64,000 nucleotides of DNA from Novosphingobium arvoryzae. GTDB lineage: Bacteria > Pseudomonadota > Alphaproteobacteria > Sphingomonadales > Sphingomonadaceae. Numbering within the stretch: the first letter of the stretch is position 1; each line of letters starts with the position of its first letter. Both the position numbers and the translations under genes were made by a program. The notes below the pieces were generated by a model that saw only the letters and a list, made by a program, of their open reading frames with translations, had not been told where the DNA came from and made no database searches. Positions 46,504-56,118 of the stretch are shown one piece after another. The stretch lies in the NCBI RefSeq assembly GCF_014652615.1, contig NZ_BMZD01000001.1:517962-581961 (forward strand), in the 5' to 3' direction.

Positions 46504-47144
46504 GCGTTTTCTCCATGCAGCCGCGTCAGCAGCCAGGGCAGGGCGTGTTCCCAGGTGTCGATCCGCGCGTGGGCGTGACCGGCCTCGAACCCGCAGGTGA
46601 TATGCGGCGCCAGCACGGGCTCTCCGCAGAGGTGCAGCCGGTCGACATGCGGAACCAGCTCCGCGACCGAACCGTGATGCTGGGCCAGATCGTCGATGAA
46701 CACGGCCCGGCTGGGCTGGTATTCGTCGATGATCGCTTTCAGCGCCGGGCCTTTCGGCCCCTGATTGGTGAACACCCGCACGTTGATGCCGTGATCGGCC
46801 AGCTGACGGCGGCGGGCCTCGTTGTGCTTGTCCGACAGGTTGGTCAGCACGACGACATCGGCCTGCTCGGCCAGCGTGTTGATGCTGCCGACCGCGCCCA
46901 GAATCGGGTGCTGGCGGTGCATTTCGTTGTCGAAGAACCCGGTCAGCAGTTCCCAGATCTTCGCCGGTTCGACCAGTTCGCCGCTGTCCTTGTAGCGGAC
47001 CGCCTTAGAAAAATCGTTGCCGACCATGCGGAACGTCACGCCCTGCGTTTCGTCCAGCCAGTCCGCAAAGGGGACGATCATGTGCAGCAGCACTTCATCG
47101 CAATCGCTGATCACCAGGGGCCGCGCCCCGCTCAATACCTGCAC
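46500..47144 (-). CDS. HAD superfamily hydrolase-like protein
   Basis: A 214-residue protein of the haloacid dehalogenase superfamily, most likely a phosphatase. Motif I reads ISDCDEVLLHM with Asp14 and Asp16; motif II is VVVLTNLSD; the lysine motif is in NQGPKGPALKAI and motif IV is AVFIDDLAQHHGS. A small helical cap lies between motifs I and II. The substrate is unknown. The start is GTG at 47144, 4 bases after the DUF3572 stop. Operon context with ridA and a phosphodiesterase gives no firm hint. Confidence 0.84.
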   Translation of the reverse strand: MQVLSGARPLVISDCDEVLLHMIVPFADWLDETQGVTFRMVGNDFSKAVRYKDSGELVEPAKIWELLTGFFDNEMHRQHPILGAVGSINTLAEQADVVVLTNLSDKHNEARRRQLADHGINVRVFTNQGPKGPALKAIIDEYQPSRAVFIDDLAQHHGSVAELVPHVDRLHLCGEPVLAPHITCGFEAGHAHARIDTWEHALPWLLTRLHGENA

Positions 47145-47148
47145 AGCC

Positions 47149-47466
47149 TTACAACCTCTCTCGCGCGGCCATCAGTTCGGCCGGTTTTACGCCCAGTTCC
47201 TCTGCTGCCGCGACCAGATCCGGCTCATGCGCGGCCAGAAAATCCAGCACCGCGCCCAGCAGTGCGGGATCGCCAAGGCCGGCGCGCAATTCGTCCGCCG
47301 TCAGCCCGGTCAGCGCCAGCAGCCGCTCGGCCCGCTGGCCATCGCCCAGCACCCAGCCCAGCGCGCCCAGCGCCAGCGTGAAGGCATCGTGGCCGGGGGA
47401 TTGGGGTTCGCGAAGAATTGTCAGCCTCGTGTGCAGCGGGTAAGCCGGTTCAATGGCAAAGCGCAT
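47149..47466 (-). CDS. DUF3572 family protein
   Basis: A small protein matching DUF3572 over its last 75 or so residues: AFTLALGALGWVLGDGQRAERLLALTGL, then GDPALLGAVLDFLAAHEPDLVAAAEELGV. Function unknown; it is found in alphaproteobacteria. It is all-helical with no signal peptide. The start is uncertain: ATG 47466 overlaps the divergent divK start by 14 bases and gives a foreign N terminus; a non-ATG start near 47424 (CTG, with GAGG just before it) would avoid this. It heads the operon of HAD, ridA, GDPD and COG3146 genes. Confidence 0.72.
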   Translation of the reverse strand: MRFAIEPAYPLHTRLTILREPQSPGHDAFTLALGALGWVLGDGQRAERLLALTGLTADELRAGLGDPALLGAVLDFLAAHEPDLVAAAEELGVKPAELMAARERL

Positions 47467-47830
47467 CCTTGTTGTCGAGGACAACGACCTCAACCGCAAG
47501 CTGTTCTGCGACGTCCTGAAAAGCCAGGGCTATGCGGTGGAACCGGTGGCCGACGGGCTGGAGGCGCTGGACCGCGCGCGGCAGTTCGTTCCCAACCTGA
47601 TCATCATGGACATCCAGATGCCCAACGTTTCCGGGCTGGACCTGATCGAGGCGGCCAAGGCCGACGCCACCTTGCGCGCGATCCCGGTGCTGGCCGTCAC
47701 CGCCTATGCCGGCAAGGGCGACGAGGAGCGCATCCGCGACGCCGGGGCCGAGGGATACCTGGCCAAGCCAGTGTCGATCGGCCCGTTCATGGCGGCGGTA
47801 AAGGCGCTGGTCGAACGCGCGACTGCCTGA
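47453..47830 (+). CDS. divK: Single-domain response regulator DivK
   Basis: Cell-cycle phosphorelay regulator that, when phosphorylated, turns down CtrA activity through the DivL-CckA pathway in Caulobacter. The 125-residue product is only a receiver domain: Asp9/Asp10 and phosphoacceptor Asp53 (IIMDIQMP), Thr83 in AVTAYA, and Lys105 in YLAKPVS. The sequence MAKRILVVEDNDLNRKLF is typical of DivK. It is followed 72 bases later by the sphingolipid ACP gene on the same strand. The usual partner pleD is not next to it. Confidence 0.93.
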   Translation: MAKRILVVEDNDLNRKLFCDVLKSQGYAVEPVADGLEALDRARQFVPNLIIMDIQMPNVSGLDLIEAAKADATLRAIPVLAVTAYAGKGDEERIRDAGAEGYLAKPVSIGPFMAAVKALVERATA

Positions 47831-47902
47831 CGGACAACTTTCGCCTATATTCCGCCCCATTCATCGGCCAAAGGGCCGCAAACACTTCGGGAGCATACCA
47901 AG

Positions 47903-48142
47903 ATGGACCGCGCCGCAACCGCTGAAAAGATCGCCGCGCTGATCGAACCGTTCAACAAGAAGGGCGTGGCGATCACCGATGCCAGCACCTTTGCCGGGGA
48001 TCTGGAATTCGACAGCCTGACCGTGATGGACTTCGTCGCCGCGATCGAGGACGAATTCGACATCATCATCAGCATGAACCAGCAGGCCGAGATCGAAACC
48101 TACGGCCAGCTGATCGATGCCGTCGTGAAGCTGCAAGGGTAA
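47903..48142 (+). CDS. Acyl carrier protein of the sphingolipid locus
   Basis: A 79-residue acyl carrier protein carrying the phosphopantetheine attachment site Ser38 in DLEFDSLTVMDF. The acidic helix EDEFDI after it is typical. It stands 8 bases before the serine palmitoyltransferase gene, so it most likely delivers the fatty acyl chain to that enzyme, as reported for the dedicated ACP of sphingolipid-making bacteria such as Caulobacter. It is not the general AcpP: the sequence differs and no fab genes are adjacent. GGAG lies about 9 bases before the ATG. Confidence 0.9.
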   Translation: MDRAATAEKIAALIEPFNKKGVAITDASTFAGDLEFDSLTVMDFVAAIEDEFDIIISMNQQAEIETYGQLIDAVVKLQG

Positions 48143-48150
48143 GCCAGGCC

Positions 48151-49350
48151 ATGACCGACCTGTTTTCCAAGTTCGATCCGCTGATTGAAATGCGCGCGGG
48201 GCTGCTGGCCACCGGCGTTACCGATCCGTTCGGCATGGTGATGGAAAAGGTGCTCTCGCCCACCGTGGCGATCTGCAACGGGCGGGAAACGATCCTGCTG
48301 GGCACTTACAACTACATGGGCATGACGTTCGATCCCGACGTGATCGAGGCGGGCAAGCAGGCACTGGACGATTTCGGCGCGGGCACGACCGGTAGCCGGG
48401 TGCTGAACGGCACCTATGCCGGGCACCGCGCGGTGGAAGACGCGCTCAAGGAATTTTACGGAATGGACCACGCGATGGTCTTTTCCACCGGCTATCAGGC
48501 CAACCTGGGGATCATCAGCACGATCGCGGGCAAGGGCGATTACATCGTCCTCGACATCGACAGCCATGCCAGCATCTGGGATGGCTGCAAGATGGGCGAT
48601 GCCGAAGTCGTACCGTTCAAGCACAACGACATCGACGCGATGGAGAAGCGCCTGAAGCGCATTCCCGAAGGCGCGGGCAAGCTGGTCGTTCTGGAAGGCG
48701 TCTATTCGATGCTGGGCGACATTGCCCCGCTGAAGGAAATGATCGAGGTCGCCAAGAAGCATGGCGCGATGGTGCTGGTCGACGAAGCGCACTCGATGGG
48801 CTTCATCGGCCCCAACGGGCGCGGCGTGGCCGAGGATCAGGGCTGCCTGGACGACGTCGATTTCGTGATCGGGACGTTCTCCAAGTCGGTCGGCACGGTT
48901 GGCGGCTTCTGCGTGTCGAACCACCCGAAGTTCGAAATCATGCGGCTGGTCTGCCGTCCCTACGTGTTCACCGCCAGCCTGCCGCCCAGCGTGGTGGCGA
49001 CGGCGTCGACCTCGATCCGCAAGCTGATGCACGCGGGCAACAAGCGTGCGCACTTGTGGGAGAACTCCAAGACGCTGCACCAGGGGCTGCGCGACAAGGG
49101 CTTTCAGCTCGGCACCGAATCCCCGCAGAGCGCGATCATCGCGGTGATCATGCCCGATCTGGAGCGCGGCGCGGCGATGTGGGAAGCGCTGCTGAAGGAA
49201 GGGCTCTACGTGAACCTCGCCCGCCCGCCCGCGACCCCGGCGAACATGACGCTGCTGCGCTGCTCGCTGTGCGCGGAGCACAGCGCGGAGCAGGTGCAGA
49301 CGATCATCGGCATGTTCGAACGCGCCGGCAAGGCGGTCGGGATCATCTGA
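48151..49350 (+). CDS. spt: Serine palmitoyltransferase
   Basis: PLP-dependent alpha-oxoamine synthase that condenses L-serine with a long acyl thioester to 3-ketosphinganine, the first step of sphingolipid synthesis. The 399-residue soluble enzyme has the PLP lysine Lys245 (GTFSKSVGTVGGF), the stacking His139 (DSHA) and Asp211/His214 (DEAH). These lie exactly 20 positions earlier than the published residues of the Sphingomonas paucimobilis enzyme (His159, Asp231, His234, Lys265), so the family fit is very strong. Its presence is the main evidence for a sphingolipid-making sphingomonad. Confidence 0.96.
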   Translation: MTDLFSKFDPLIEMRAGLLATGVTDPFGMVMEKVLSPTVAICNGRETILLGTYNYMGMTFDPDVIEAGKQALDDFGAGTTGSRVLNGTYAGHRAVEDALKEFYGMDHAMVFSTGYQANLGIISTIAGKGDYIVLDIDSHASIWDGCKMGDAEVVPFKHNDIDAMEKRLKRIPEGAGKLVVLEGVYSMLGDIAPLKEMIEVAKKHGAMVLVDEAHSMGFIGPNGRGVAEDQGCLDDVDFVIGTFSKSVGTVGGFCVSNHPKFEIMRLVCRPYVFTASLPPSVVATASTSIRKLMHAGNKRAHLWENSKTLHQGLRDKGFQLGTESPQSAIIAVIMPDLERGAAMWEALLKEGLYVNLARPPATPANMTLLRCSLCAEHSAEQVQTIIGMFERAGKAVGII

Positions 49351-49360
49351 GGGGCGCGCC

Positions 49361-50155
49361 GTGGGCAATCCCCGCCTGCGGATCGCCGCGTTGGCCTTGC
49401 TGCTGGGGCTGGCGCTGACGGGGTGGTATTACCGCGCTAACCTTGATCCGCGCCCAAAGGTGCAGATGGCGGACCAGCCCTGCCCGCCACCTGCCCAGCA
49501 AGCGGACGAGGTCAAGCCGGTGAAGTTCGACTGGGTGGAGCTGTGCCGCTACACCCACGAAAACGCCCGGCTGCTGGCCAGCGGCGCGCCGATCGACGTT
49601 GTGTTCTTTGGTGATTCCATCACTGAATACTGGGCGGCGGCGGACCCGACGTTCTTCACCGGCGGGCGGATCAACCGGGGGATTTCCGGCCAGACCAGCC
49701 AGCAACTGGTGCTGCGGTTCCGGCAGGACGTGCTGGGGCTGAAGCCGAAAATCGTGGTGATGCAGGCCGGGGTGAACGACATCCTGGGCAATACCGGGCT
49801 GATCGGGCCGGACGCCTATATCGCCAATTTCGAAACGCTGATCGATCTGGCGCAGCTGCACGGCATCGGGGTGGTGATCGGCGGGTTGCCCGCCGCTTCC
49901 GGTATTCCGGGGCGGGACGATATCGCCGCGACCGCGCGTACCGCCGACCTCAATCGCCGCCTGCGCGATCTGGCCCGGCGGCGCGGGGTGCCGTTCGCGG
50001 ATTATCACGCCGCGCTGGCCGGCCCCGATGGCAAGCCCCGCGCCGGATTGTCGGACGATGGCGTCCACCTGACCCCGGCGGGCTATGCCGCGATCCGTCC
50101 AGTGGCCGAACGCGCCGTGGCGCAGGCGCGTGGCCGCCTGTCCGCGGCAGCCTGA
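49361..50155 (+). CDS. SGNH/GDSL-type esterase, membrane-anchored
   Basis: A 264-residue hydrolase with an N-terminal membrane anchor or signal segment (residues about 8-23, IAALALLLGLALTGWYY). The four SGNH blocks are visible: Ser86 in FFGDSITEY, Gly110 in GISGQTS, Asn139 in GVNDI, and Asp233 with His236 in DDGVHLTPAGY. The start is GTG at 49361, 10 bases after the spt stop. The position next to spt raises the idea of an envelope lipid or polysaccharide (de)acylase, but no substrate can be read. Confidence 0.88.
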   Translation: MGNPRLRIAALALLLGLALTGWYYRANLDPRPKVQMADQPCPPPAQQADEVKPVKFDWVELCRYTHENARLLASGAPIDVVFFGDSITEYWAAADPTFFTGGRINRGISGQTSQQLVLRFRQDVLGLKPKIVVMQAGVNDILGNTGLIGPDAYIANFETLIDLAQLHGIGVVIGGLPAASGIPGRDDIAATARTADLNRRLRDLARRRGVPFADYHAALAGPDGKPRAGLSDDGVHLTPAGYAAIRPVAERAVAQARGRLSAAA

Positions 50156-50201
50156 CGCGGATTCTTTGACAGCCGGGCAACGGGCGGGCAGATACGGCTG
50201 A

Positions 50202-51077
50202 ATGACTGAAGAAGAACAGGAAAAGCGCCTCAATCGCCGTCGTTTCTACAAGGCAGAGCAAGAGGCTTCGTTTGTCGAAGCGCAAGATCATTCGACCCCG
50301 CAAACCCGCAGCCCGGCCTACAAGCTGGCCTTCCGCGACACCGACTTCCTGCTGCGCGAGGAATTGCGCCCGGTGCGGTTCCAGCTGGAACTGCTGAAGT
50401 GCGAAATGCTGCTGGAGGAAGCCAACATCGGCTCCACTCTGGTGTGCTATGGCTCGGCCCGCATCCCCTCGCCCGAAGCGGCGGCGGAACTGGTCGCCAA
50501 TGCCCCGCCGGAGCGCAAGGCCGTGGCGGAACGGCTGGCCGCCAAGGCCCGGTATTACGAGGAAGCGCGCAAGCTGGCGCAAATCGCCTCCAGTTGCGGG
50601 ATCGTCGAAAAAGGCATGCGGCAGTTCGTCGTCTGCTCCGGCGGCGGTCCGTCGATCATGGAAGCGGCCAATCGCGGCGCGGTGGAAGCTGGGGCGGAAA
50701 CCATCGGTCTCAACATCGTGCTGCCGCACGAACAGGCCCCCAACAGCTTTGTCACCCCGCGGCTGGCGTTCCAGTTCCACTACTTCGCGCTGCGCAAGAT
50801 GCATTTCCTGCTGCGGGCCAAGGCGGTGGCGGTGTTCCCCGGCGGGTTCGGTACCTTCGATGAATTCTTCGAGCTGCTGACCCTGATCCAGACCGGCAAG
50901 ATGAAGCCGATCCCGATCCTGCTTTACGGCAAGGAGTTCTGGACCAAGGTCGTCGATTTCGAGGCGCTGGCCGACGAAGGCGTGATCAACCATGCCGACC
51001 TCGACCTGTTCCATTGGGTCGAAACGGCAGAGGATGGCTGGCGCAAGATCGTCGAGTTCTACGAACTCGACTGCTGA
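50202..51077 (+). CDS. LOG family protein (cytokinin riboside 5'-monophosphate phosphoribohydrolase type)
   Basis: A 291-residue TIGR00730-type Rossmann protein of the Lonely Guy family. These enzymes release the base from nucleoside 5'-monophosphates. The signature motifs are SGGGPSIMEA (146-155) and PGGFGTFDE (213-221). The N-terminal extension (about 75 residues, charged) makes it longer than the 180-200-residue plant-type LOG. In bacteria the physiological substrate (AMP or a modified nucleotide) is often unknown. Its stop directly abuts the stop of convergent thiD. Confidence 0.88.
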   Translation: MTEEEQEKRLNRRRFYKAEQEASFVEAQDHSTPQTRSPAYKLAFRDTDFLLREELRPVRFQLELLKCEMLLEEANIGSTLVCYGSARIPSPEAAAELVANAPPERKAVAERLAAKARYYEEARKLAQIASSCGIVEKGMRQFVVCSGGGPSIMEAANRGAVEAGAETIGLNIVLPHEQAPNSFVTPRLAFQFHYFALRKMHFLLRAKAVAVFPGGFGTFDEFFELLTLIQTGKMKPIPILLYGKEFWTKVVDFEALADEGVINHADLDLFHWVETAEDGWRKIVEFYELDC

Positions 51078-51827
51078 TCAGCCGCGCGCTTCGTGGTGGC
51101 CCATCGGTCCGTGCCCCGCGCCGAATCCCGGCGCGGCGCGCAGGGCGGAGCGGACGAACAGGCGCGCGCGGTCAACCGCTTCCGATAGCGCCAGTCCCCG
51201 GCCCAGATAGGTCGCAATGGCGCTGGACAAGGTGCAGCCGGTGCCGTGGTTGTGGCGGGTATGGATGCGGGTTCCGGCCATGACATGCGGTGCCTCTCCG
51301 GGGATCATCAGCGTGTCCTCCACCCGTTCGCCCTCGGCATCGCCGCCCTTGGCGAGATAGGCGACGCCGCGCGCGACCATCGCTTCGTGCCCGCCCAGTG
51401 CCGCCAGTTCCGTCACGTTCGGCGTGGTCAGCACCGCGAGCCGCATCAGCCGTTCGAACCCGGCAATCGTCGCGTCATCAGCCAGTGCCGCGCCGCTGGT
51501 GGCGATCATCACCGGATCGAACACCACCGGCACCGCCAGCGCTTCCAGCCGGTCAGCGACCACGGCGGCGATTTCAGGGGAGCCGAGCATCCCGATCTTG
51601 ACCGCGTCAACGCCGATATCGCTGACGCAGGCATCGACCTGCGCCGCGACCATGTCTGCCGAGAGGGCCTGAACGGCGGTCACGCCCAGCGAGTTCTGCG
51701 CCGTGATCGCGGTGATCGCGGTCATCGCATAGCCACCCAGCATGGTGATCGTCTTGATATCGGCCTGAATGCCAGCGCCACCGGAACTGTCGGACCCGGC
51801 GATGGACAGGATACGCGGGGGTGCCAT
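51078..51827 (-). CDS. thiD: Hydroxymethylpyrimidine/phosphomethylpyrimidine kinase
   Basis: Thiamine synthesis kinase that phosphorylates HMP and HMP-P. The 249-residue ribokinase-fold protein begins with SIAGSDSSGGAGIQADIKT, holds VFDPVMIATSG, and ends with HNHGTGCTLSSAIA, where the anion hole and catalytic Asp/Cys region lie. Length is typical. The ATG overlaps the stop of the DUF1272 gene as TGATG (one base). It is the last gene of an operon with glmM; no thiC, thiE or thiM is nearby. Confidence 0.94.
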   Translation of the reverse strand: MAPPRILSIAGSDSSGGAGIQADIKTITMLGGYAMTAITAITAQNSLGVTAVQALSADMVAAQVDACVSDIGVDAVKIGMLGSPEIAAVVADRLEALAVPVVFDPVMIATSGAALADDATIAGFERLMRLAVLTTPNVTELAALGGHEAMVARGVAYLAKGGDAEGERVEDTLMIPGEAPHVMAGTRIHTRHNHGTGCTLSSAIATYLGRGLALSEAVDRARLFVRSALRAAPGFGAGHGPMGHHEARG

Positions 51828-52051
51828 CAGCCCTTGAACTTGCGTTCGGTTGACGGTGGATGCCTGGCATGCAGCGCCCTGGCCCGTGTCGGCCGGTCGA
51901 GCAGTTCACCACCGCAGTTGGGGCATCGCTCGTCCAGCCCGTCAGCGCATTCGGTGCAGAACGTGCATTCGAACGAACAGATGAACGCGCCGGGCATTTC
52001 GGCCGGCAGATCGCAACCGCACTTTTCGCAATCGGGGCGCATTTCAAGCAT
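51827..52051 (-). CDS. DUF1272 zinc-ribbon-like protein
   Basis: A 74-residue Cys-rich protein of the DUF1272 family, function unknown. The Cys pattern (Cys8, 11, 13, 25, 29, 32, 35, 43, 46) in [24 protein letters not shown] and CPNCGGEL indicates two zinc sites. It overlaps the glmM end by 8 bases and shares one base with thiD, so it is translated from the same transcript as both. Confidence 0.9.
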   Translation of the reverse strand: MLEMRPDCEKCGCDLPAEMPGAFICSFECTFCTECADGLDERCPNCGGELLDRPTRARALHARHPPSTERKFKG

Positions 52052-53387
52052 GGGCCGCTTCCTTCACCGCGTCGCAGATCGCGTCGACGACCGCCTCGAC
52101 CTTGGCGGCATCGTCGCCTTCGGCCATGACGCGGATCACGGGTTCGGTGCCGGACGGGCGGATCACCAGTCGGCCACGCCCCGCCAGTTGCGCTTCGGCA
52201 TCGGCAATCGCCGCCTGTACGTGCGGATCGTCGAGCGGTTTACCACCAGCAAAACGCACGTTCTTCAGCAGCTGCGGGACCGGATCGAACAGGTGCAAAA
52301 GCTCGCTGGCCTTCTTCCCCGACTGGACCAGTGCGGCCAACACTTGCAGCGCGGCGACGGTGCCATCGCCCGTGGTGCCGTGATCCAGCAGGATCATGTG
52401 GCCGGACTGTTCCCCGCCCACGTTGTATCCGCCGGCCTTCATCGCTTCGAGCACATAGCGGTCGCCCACTTTGGCCCGGATCAAGTCAAGGCCCTGGGCG
52501 GCGAGATAGCGCTCCAGGCCCAGGTTGGACATCACCGTGGCGACAATCGCCCCGCCGCGCAGTTGCCCGCGCGCCGCCATTTGCGTGCCGATCAGCGCCA
52601 TCAGCTGGTCGCCGTCCACGGTTTCACCCTGTTCGTCGACCACGATCAGCCGGTCGGCATCGCCATCCAGCGCAATGCCGATATCCGCGCCGCTGGCCAC
52701 CACGGTTTCCTTGACCAGGTCCAGATGAGTCGATCCGCAGCGATCGTTGATGTTCTTGCCATTGGGCGAAACACCGACGGCGATCACTTCCGCGCCGAGT
52801 TCCCACACGGCCGAGGGAGCGACCTGATAGGCCGCGCCATTGGCGCAATCGACCACGATCTTCAGCCCGTCGAAGCGCACGTCATGTGGCAGCGCGCTTT
52901 TGACGGCGTGGATATAGCGCCCGCGCGCATCCTCGATCCGGCGGGCGCGGCCGATGCTGTCAGATGGGGCGAGCGGCAGATCCTGCGCCAGCATTGCCTC
53001 GATCGCCAGCTCGTCCTCATCCGACAGCTTGAAGCCGTCGGGGCCGAACAGCTTGATGCCGTTGTCCTCATACGGATTGTGGCTGGCGGAAATCATCACG
53101 CCCACATCGGCGCGCAGCTCCCGCGTCAGCAGTGCTACCGCCGGGGTGGGCAGGGGGCCCAGCAGGATCACGTCCATCCCCACGCTGGTGAACCCGGCCA
53201 CCAGCGCGTTTTCCAGCATGTAGCCCGACAGGCGCGTGTCCTTGCCGATCACCACGCGGTGCTGGTGGCTGCCGCGCATGAAGCGCGTGCCGGCCGCCTG
53301 GCCCACTTTCATCGCGGTTGCGGCGGTCATCACGCCGGCGTTGGTCTTGCCCCGGATCCCGTCCGTGCCGAAAAATTGCCGTCCCAT
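52044..53387 (-). CDS. glmM: Phosphoglucosamine mutase
   Basis: Converts glucosamine 6-phosphate to glucosamine 1-phosphate for UDP-GlcNAc, the precursor of peptidoglycan and lipid A. The 447-residue protein has the phosphoserine loop with Ser102 ([13 protein letters not shown]), matching the E. coli number, the metal-binding DGDADR block, and the phosphate-binding [11 protein letters not shown] near the end. The start is ATG 53387 ([13 protein letters not shown]), as in all GlmMs; upstream in-frame codons are not used by the family. It is the first gene of glmM-DUF1272-thiD. Confidence 0.97.
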   Translation of the reverse strand: MGRQFFGTDGIRGKTNAGVMTAATAMKVGQAAGTRFMRGSHQHRVVIGKDTRLSGYMLENALVAGFTSVGMDVILLGPLPTPAVALLTRELRADVGVMISASHNPYEDNGIKLFGPDGFKLSDEDELAIEAMLAQDLPLAPSDSIGRARRIEDARGRYIHAVKSALPHDVRFDGLKIVVDCANGAAYQVAPSAVWELGAEVIAVGVSPNGKNINDRCGSTHLDLVKETVVASGADIGIALDGDADRLIVVDEQGETVDGDQLMALIGTQMAARGQLRGGAIVATVMSNLGLERYLAAQGLDLIRAKVGDRYVLEAMKAGGYNVGGEQSGHMILLDHGTTGDGTVAALQVLAALVQSGKKASELLHLFDPVPQLLKNVRFAGGKPLDDPHVQAAIADAEAQLAGRGRLVIRPSGTEPVIRVMAEGDDAAKVEAVVDAICDAVKEAAHA

Positions 53388-53480
53388 CAGCATCCCGTAG
53401 CATGAATTTGCTTCCAAATTGCTATGTCGCGCCGCACGGGTAAAGTCACGCCAACAATAACCGACCGGGGACCATCGTTC

Positions 53481-54767
53481 ATGACCACCGCCAGCCCGTC
53501 TGCGACCGGGACCAGCAGCTTCATTCCCGCCGTGCGCGTCCCCGTTGCGTGGACGCTGGGCGGACTGGGGGCAGGGCTGGCGCTGGGCATCGTGCTGGAA
53601 GGCCGCGCGGCAGCGGGATGGGTGCTGCCGCTGGCCGATCTGGTCGGCACCCTGTGGCTGCGCGCCTTGCAGATGACCATCGTCCCGCTGGTCGCCGCCT
53701 TGCTCGTGATCGGGATCGTGCAGACCGTGCTGGCGGCGCGGGCCGGGCGGATCGCGCTGATTTCGCTCGGCATGTTCGCCGCGGTCCTGACGACTGGCAC
53801 GGTGTTTACCGCGTTTGCGATGCCGGCGCTGCTTGAAGCCGTGCCAATCCCGGAAAGTGCTGCCGCAGCGCTGCGATCCGGCCTGGCCAGCGCCGCTCCC
53901 GCCGAAGTGCCGACGATTCTGGACTTTCTGAAATCACTGGTCCCCGCCAACATCTTTGCCGCTGCCGCCGAGACCGCGATGATCGCGATCATCGTGTTCT
54001 TCAGCCTGCTGGCGCTGGCCATCGTCCGCCTGCCGGAAGCGCACCGGACGCTGATGGTAACGTTCTTTGAAGCTGTGACCGGTGCGATGCTGACGATCAT
54101 CGGCTGGGTGCTGTGGATCGCGCCGCTGGGCGTCTTCGCGCTGTCGCTGCTGGTTGCGGGGCAAAGCGGCGCGGCGGCGCTGGGCGCGCTGGTGCATTAC
54201 ATCCTGTCGGTCGCGTCGATGGGCGGGGTCGTGCTGTTGCTGGCTTATGCCGTGGCGGTGGTGCTGGCGCGGCAATCGCTGGGCAAGTTCGCCCGTGCGG
54301 TGCTGCCGGTGCAGGCGATGGCGATTTCCACCCAGTCTTCGCTGGCAAGCCTGCCCGCGATGCTGGCGGCGTGCCGCACCCTGGGGCTGCGCGATACGAC
54401 CGGTGAGTTCGTCCTGCCGTTGGCGGTGGCGCTGTTCCGGGCGACCGGGCCAGCGATGAACCTGGCAGTGGCGATCTATGTCGCCAAGCTGGCGGGGATG
54501 GAACTGACTCCGCTGATGCTGGCAACCGGCGTGGTGGTCGCGCTGGCGACCACCATCGGTTCCGTCTCGCTGCCCGGCGCGATCAGCTTCGTCACCGCCA
54601 TCGGCCCGATTGCGATCGCGATGGGCGTGCCGGTTGGCCCGTTGGCGCTGCTGGTGGCGGTGGAAGTGCTGCCCGACATCATGCGCACGGTCGGCAACGT
54701 CACGATGGACGTGGCCGCCGCCGCAACCGTGGACCGCCGCGCCGAGCGGGATGGCACAGCAAGCTGA
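53481..54767 (+). CDS. Dicarboxylate/amino acid:cation symporter (DAACS)
   Basis: A 428-residue membrane transporter of the DctA/GltP family that takes up C4-dicarboxylates or acidic/neutral amino acids with Na+ or H+. About eight membrane helices and two hairpin loops are present. The serine-rich hairpin is visible as [14 protein letters not shown], and the substrate-binding helix 7 corresponds to [19 protein letters not shown], where the usual NMDGT motif is altered to NLAVA. That change makes the substrate hard to predict. Start ATG 53481. It is divergent from glmM across about 90 bases. Confidence 0.88.
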   Translation: MTTASPSATGTSSFIPAVRVPVAWTLGGLGAGLALGIVLEGRAAAGWVLPLADLVGTLWLRALQMTIVPLVAALLVIGIVQTVLAARAGRIALISLGMFAAVLTTGTVFTAFAMPALLEAVPIPESAAAALRSGLASAAPAEVPTILDFLKSLVPANIFAAAAETAMIAIIVFFSLLALAIVRLPEAHRTLMVTFFEAVTGAMLTIIGWVLWIAPLGVFALSLLVAGQSGAAALGALVHYILSVASMGGVVLLLAYAVAVVLARQSLGKFARAVLPVQAMAISTQSSLASLPAMLAACRTLGLRDTTGEFVLPLAVALFRATGPAMNLAVAIYVAKLAGMELTPLMLATGVVVALATTIGSVSLPGAISFVTAIGPIAIAMGVPVGPLALLVAVEVLPDIMRTVGNVTMDVAAAATVDRRAERDGTAS

Positions 54768-54803
54768 TCGCGGATGCGATCAGCGCACCAGGAGAGCCCC
54801 CCC

Positions 54804-55967
54804 TTACAACGCCTTTTCGTAGATCCGGTATTCCTTGTTGACCTTGCTGTTGATCGCATCGGCGATGGCGTTCATTCCCTGGTTATCATCCAGCACCCAG
54901 CCGATTTCCCCGCGCTTGCCGTCATAGTTCTTCACGGATGCGCGGCGGATGTATTCGATCATCATGAAAGCCAGCTGGCTGGCCATGCGGCTGGCCTGCA
55001 GCGACTTGCGCACGCCCATCAGCGGCACGCGCATATCGGCGTTCTTCGGCTTCAGGATCCACAGGCCCAGCTTGATCCACCCCAGCAGTGATGGCTTGCC
55101 GTGCTTACCCACGGTGCGATGCTGGATGCTGTTGAGGTCGGGCAGGGTCATCATGAAGGCCACCGGCTCTCCATCCAGCTCGGCAATCATGATCAGGTCT
55201 TCGCGCACCAGCGGCTTCAGCTTCTTGCCGGTGTGGGCGATTTCCTTGTCGGTGATCGGCACGAAGCCCCAGTTGTCGGACCAGGCATCGTTGAGGATGT
55301 CGAGGATCGTCGCGGCTTCCTGATCGAACTTGCTCTTGTCCACCCCGCGCACGCGGATGCGGCTGTTCTTTTCGCCCATCGCCACGATCTTCTGGATCAG
55401 GGGCGGGAACTCCTGCGTGATGTCGAGGTCATAGGTGTAGAGCGTCTTGGCGCTCGTGTAGCCCTGTCCCTCGATCCAGCCCTGCACTTGCGGCTGGTGG
55501 TGGCCCATCATCACCATCGGCGGGTGATCGTGGCCGCGCACCAGCAGGCCGGGTTCTTCCCAGACCGAAAGGTTCATCGGCGCCAGCACGCGGGTCATGC
55601 CCTGATCCTTCAGCCATTGTTCGGCAGCCGCGATCAGCGCGGCGGCGATGGCACCGTCCTCAGCCTCCAGCGCTCCCCAGAAACCCGTGCCCGGACCCAT
55701 GCCCTGTTCGGCGGGCTGGGTAAGCGCCAGTTCATCGATGTGCGCGGCGACCCGCCCCACAACCTTGCCACCCTGACGCGCCAGCAGCAGGTGCACCCGC
55801 GCGTGATCGAAATAGGGGTTTCCGGCGGCGGAAAACTTGGCCACTTCCTCGGCCCGCAGCTGTGGCACCCAGTTGGGATCGTGGGCGTTCAGCCGATAAC
55901 TGAGATCGATAAAGGCACCAAAGTCGGCCTTGCTGGATACCGGAGCGATCATTAGGTGCTGAGCCAC
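54804..55967 (-). CDS. GNAT-like protein of unknown function
   Basis: A 387-residue cytoplasmic protein common in sphingomonads and other bacteria, usually annotated as a hypothetical or N-acetyltransferase-like protein. It carries an acyltransferase-like core around residues 290-330 (MIAELDGEPVAFMMTLPDLN) and a first part starting FIDLSYRLNAHDPNWVPQLRAEE. No catalytic residue can be assigned. The start is GTG at 55967: AAAGG sits 7 bases upstream, while the later ATG at 55952 has none. It is divergent from the fatty acid desaturase. Confidence 0.72.
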   Translation of the reverse strand: MAQHLMIAPVSSKADFGAFIDLSYRLNAHDPNWVPQLRAEEVAKFSAAGNPYFDHARVHLLLARQGGKVVGRVAAHIDELALTQPAEQGMGPGTGFWGALEAEDGAIAAALIAAAEQWLKDQGMTRVLAPMNLSVWEEPGLLVRGHDHPPMVMMGHHQPQVQGWIEGQGYTSAKTLYTYDLDITQEFPPLIQKIVAMGEKNSRIRVRGVDKSKFDQEAATILDILNDAWSDNWGFVPITDKEIAHTGKKLKPLVREDLIMIAELDGEPVAFMMTLPDLNSIQHRTVGKHGKPSLLGWIKLGLWILKPKNADMRVPLMGVRKSLQASRMASQLAFMMIEYIRRASVKNYDGKRGEIGWVLDDNQGMNAIADAINSKVNKEYRIYEKAL

Positions 55968-56118
55968 GATCTTGCCTTTGTTTGCGAATAAGCAGGGGTA
56001 GATGAAACCTGCGACCTGCGGGCGGACCCGGCATGTTGTCAAGCCGGGGCGCGGCAGGGAACGCGGCAATGCACAGGCGCCGGTGGTTCTGCCGGTCGGG
56101 TCACGTTGGAACGATTGC

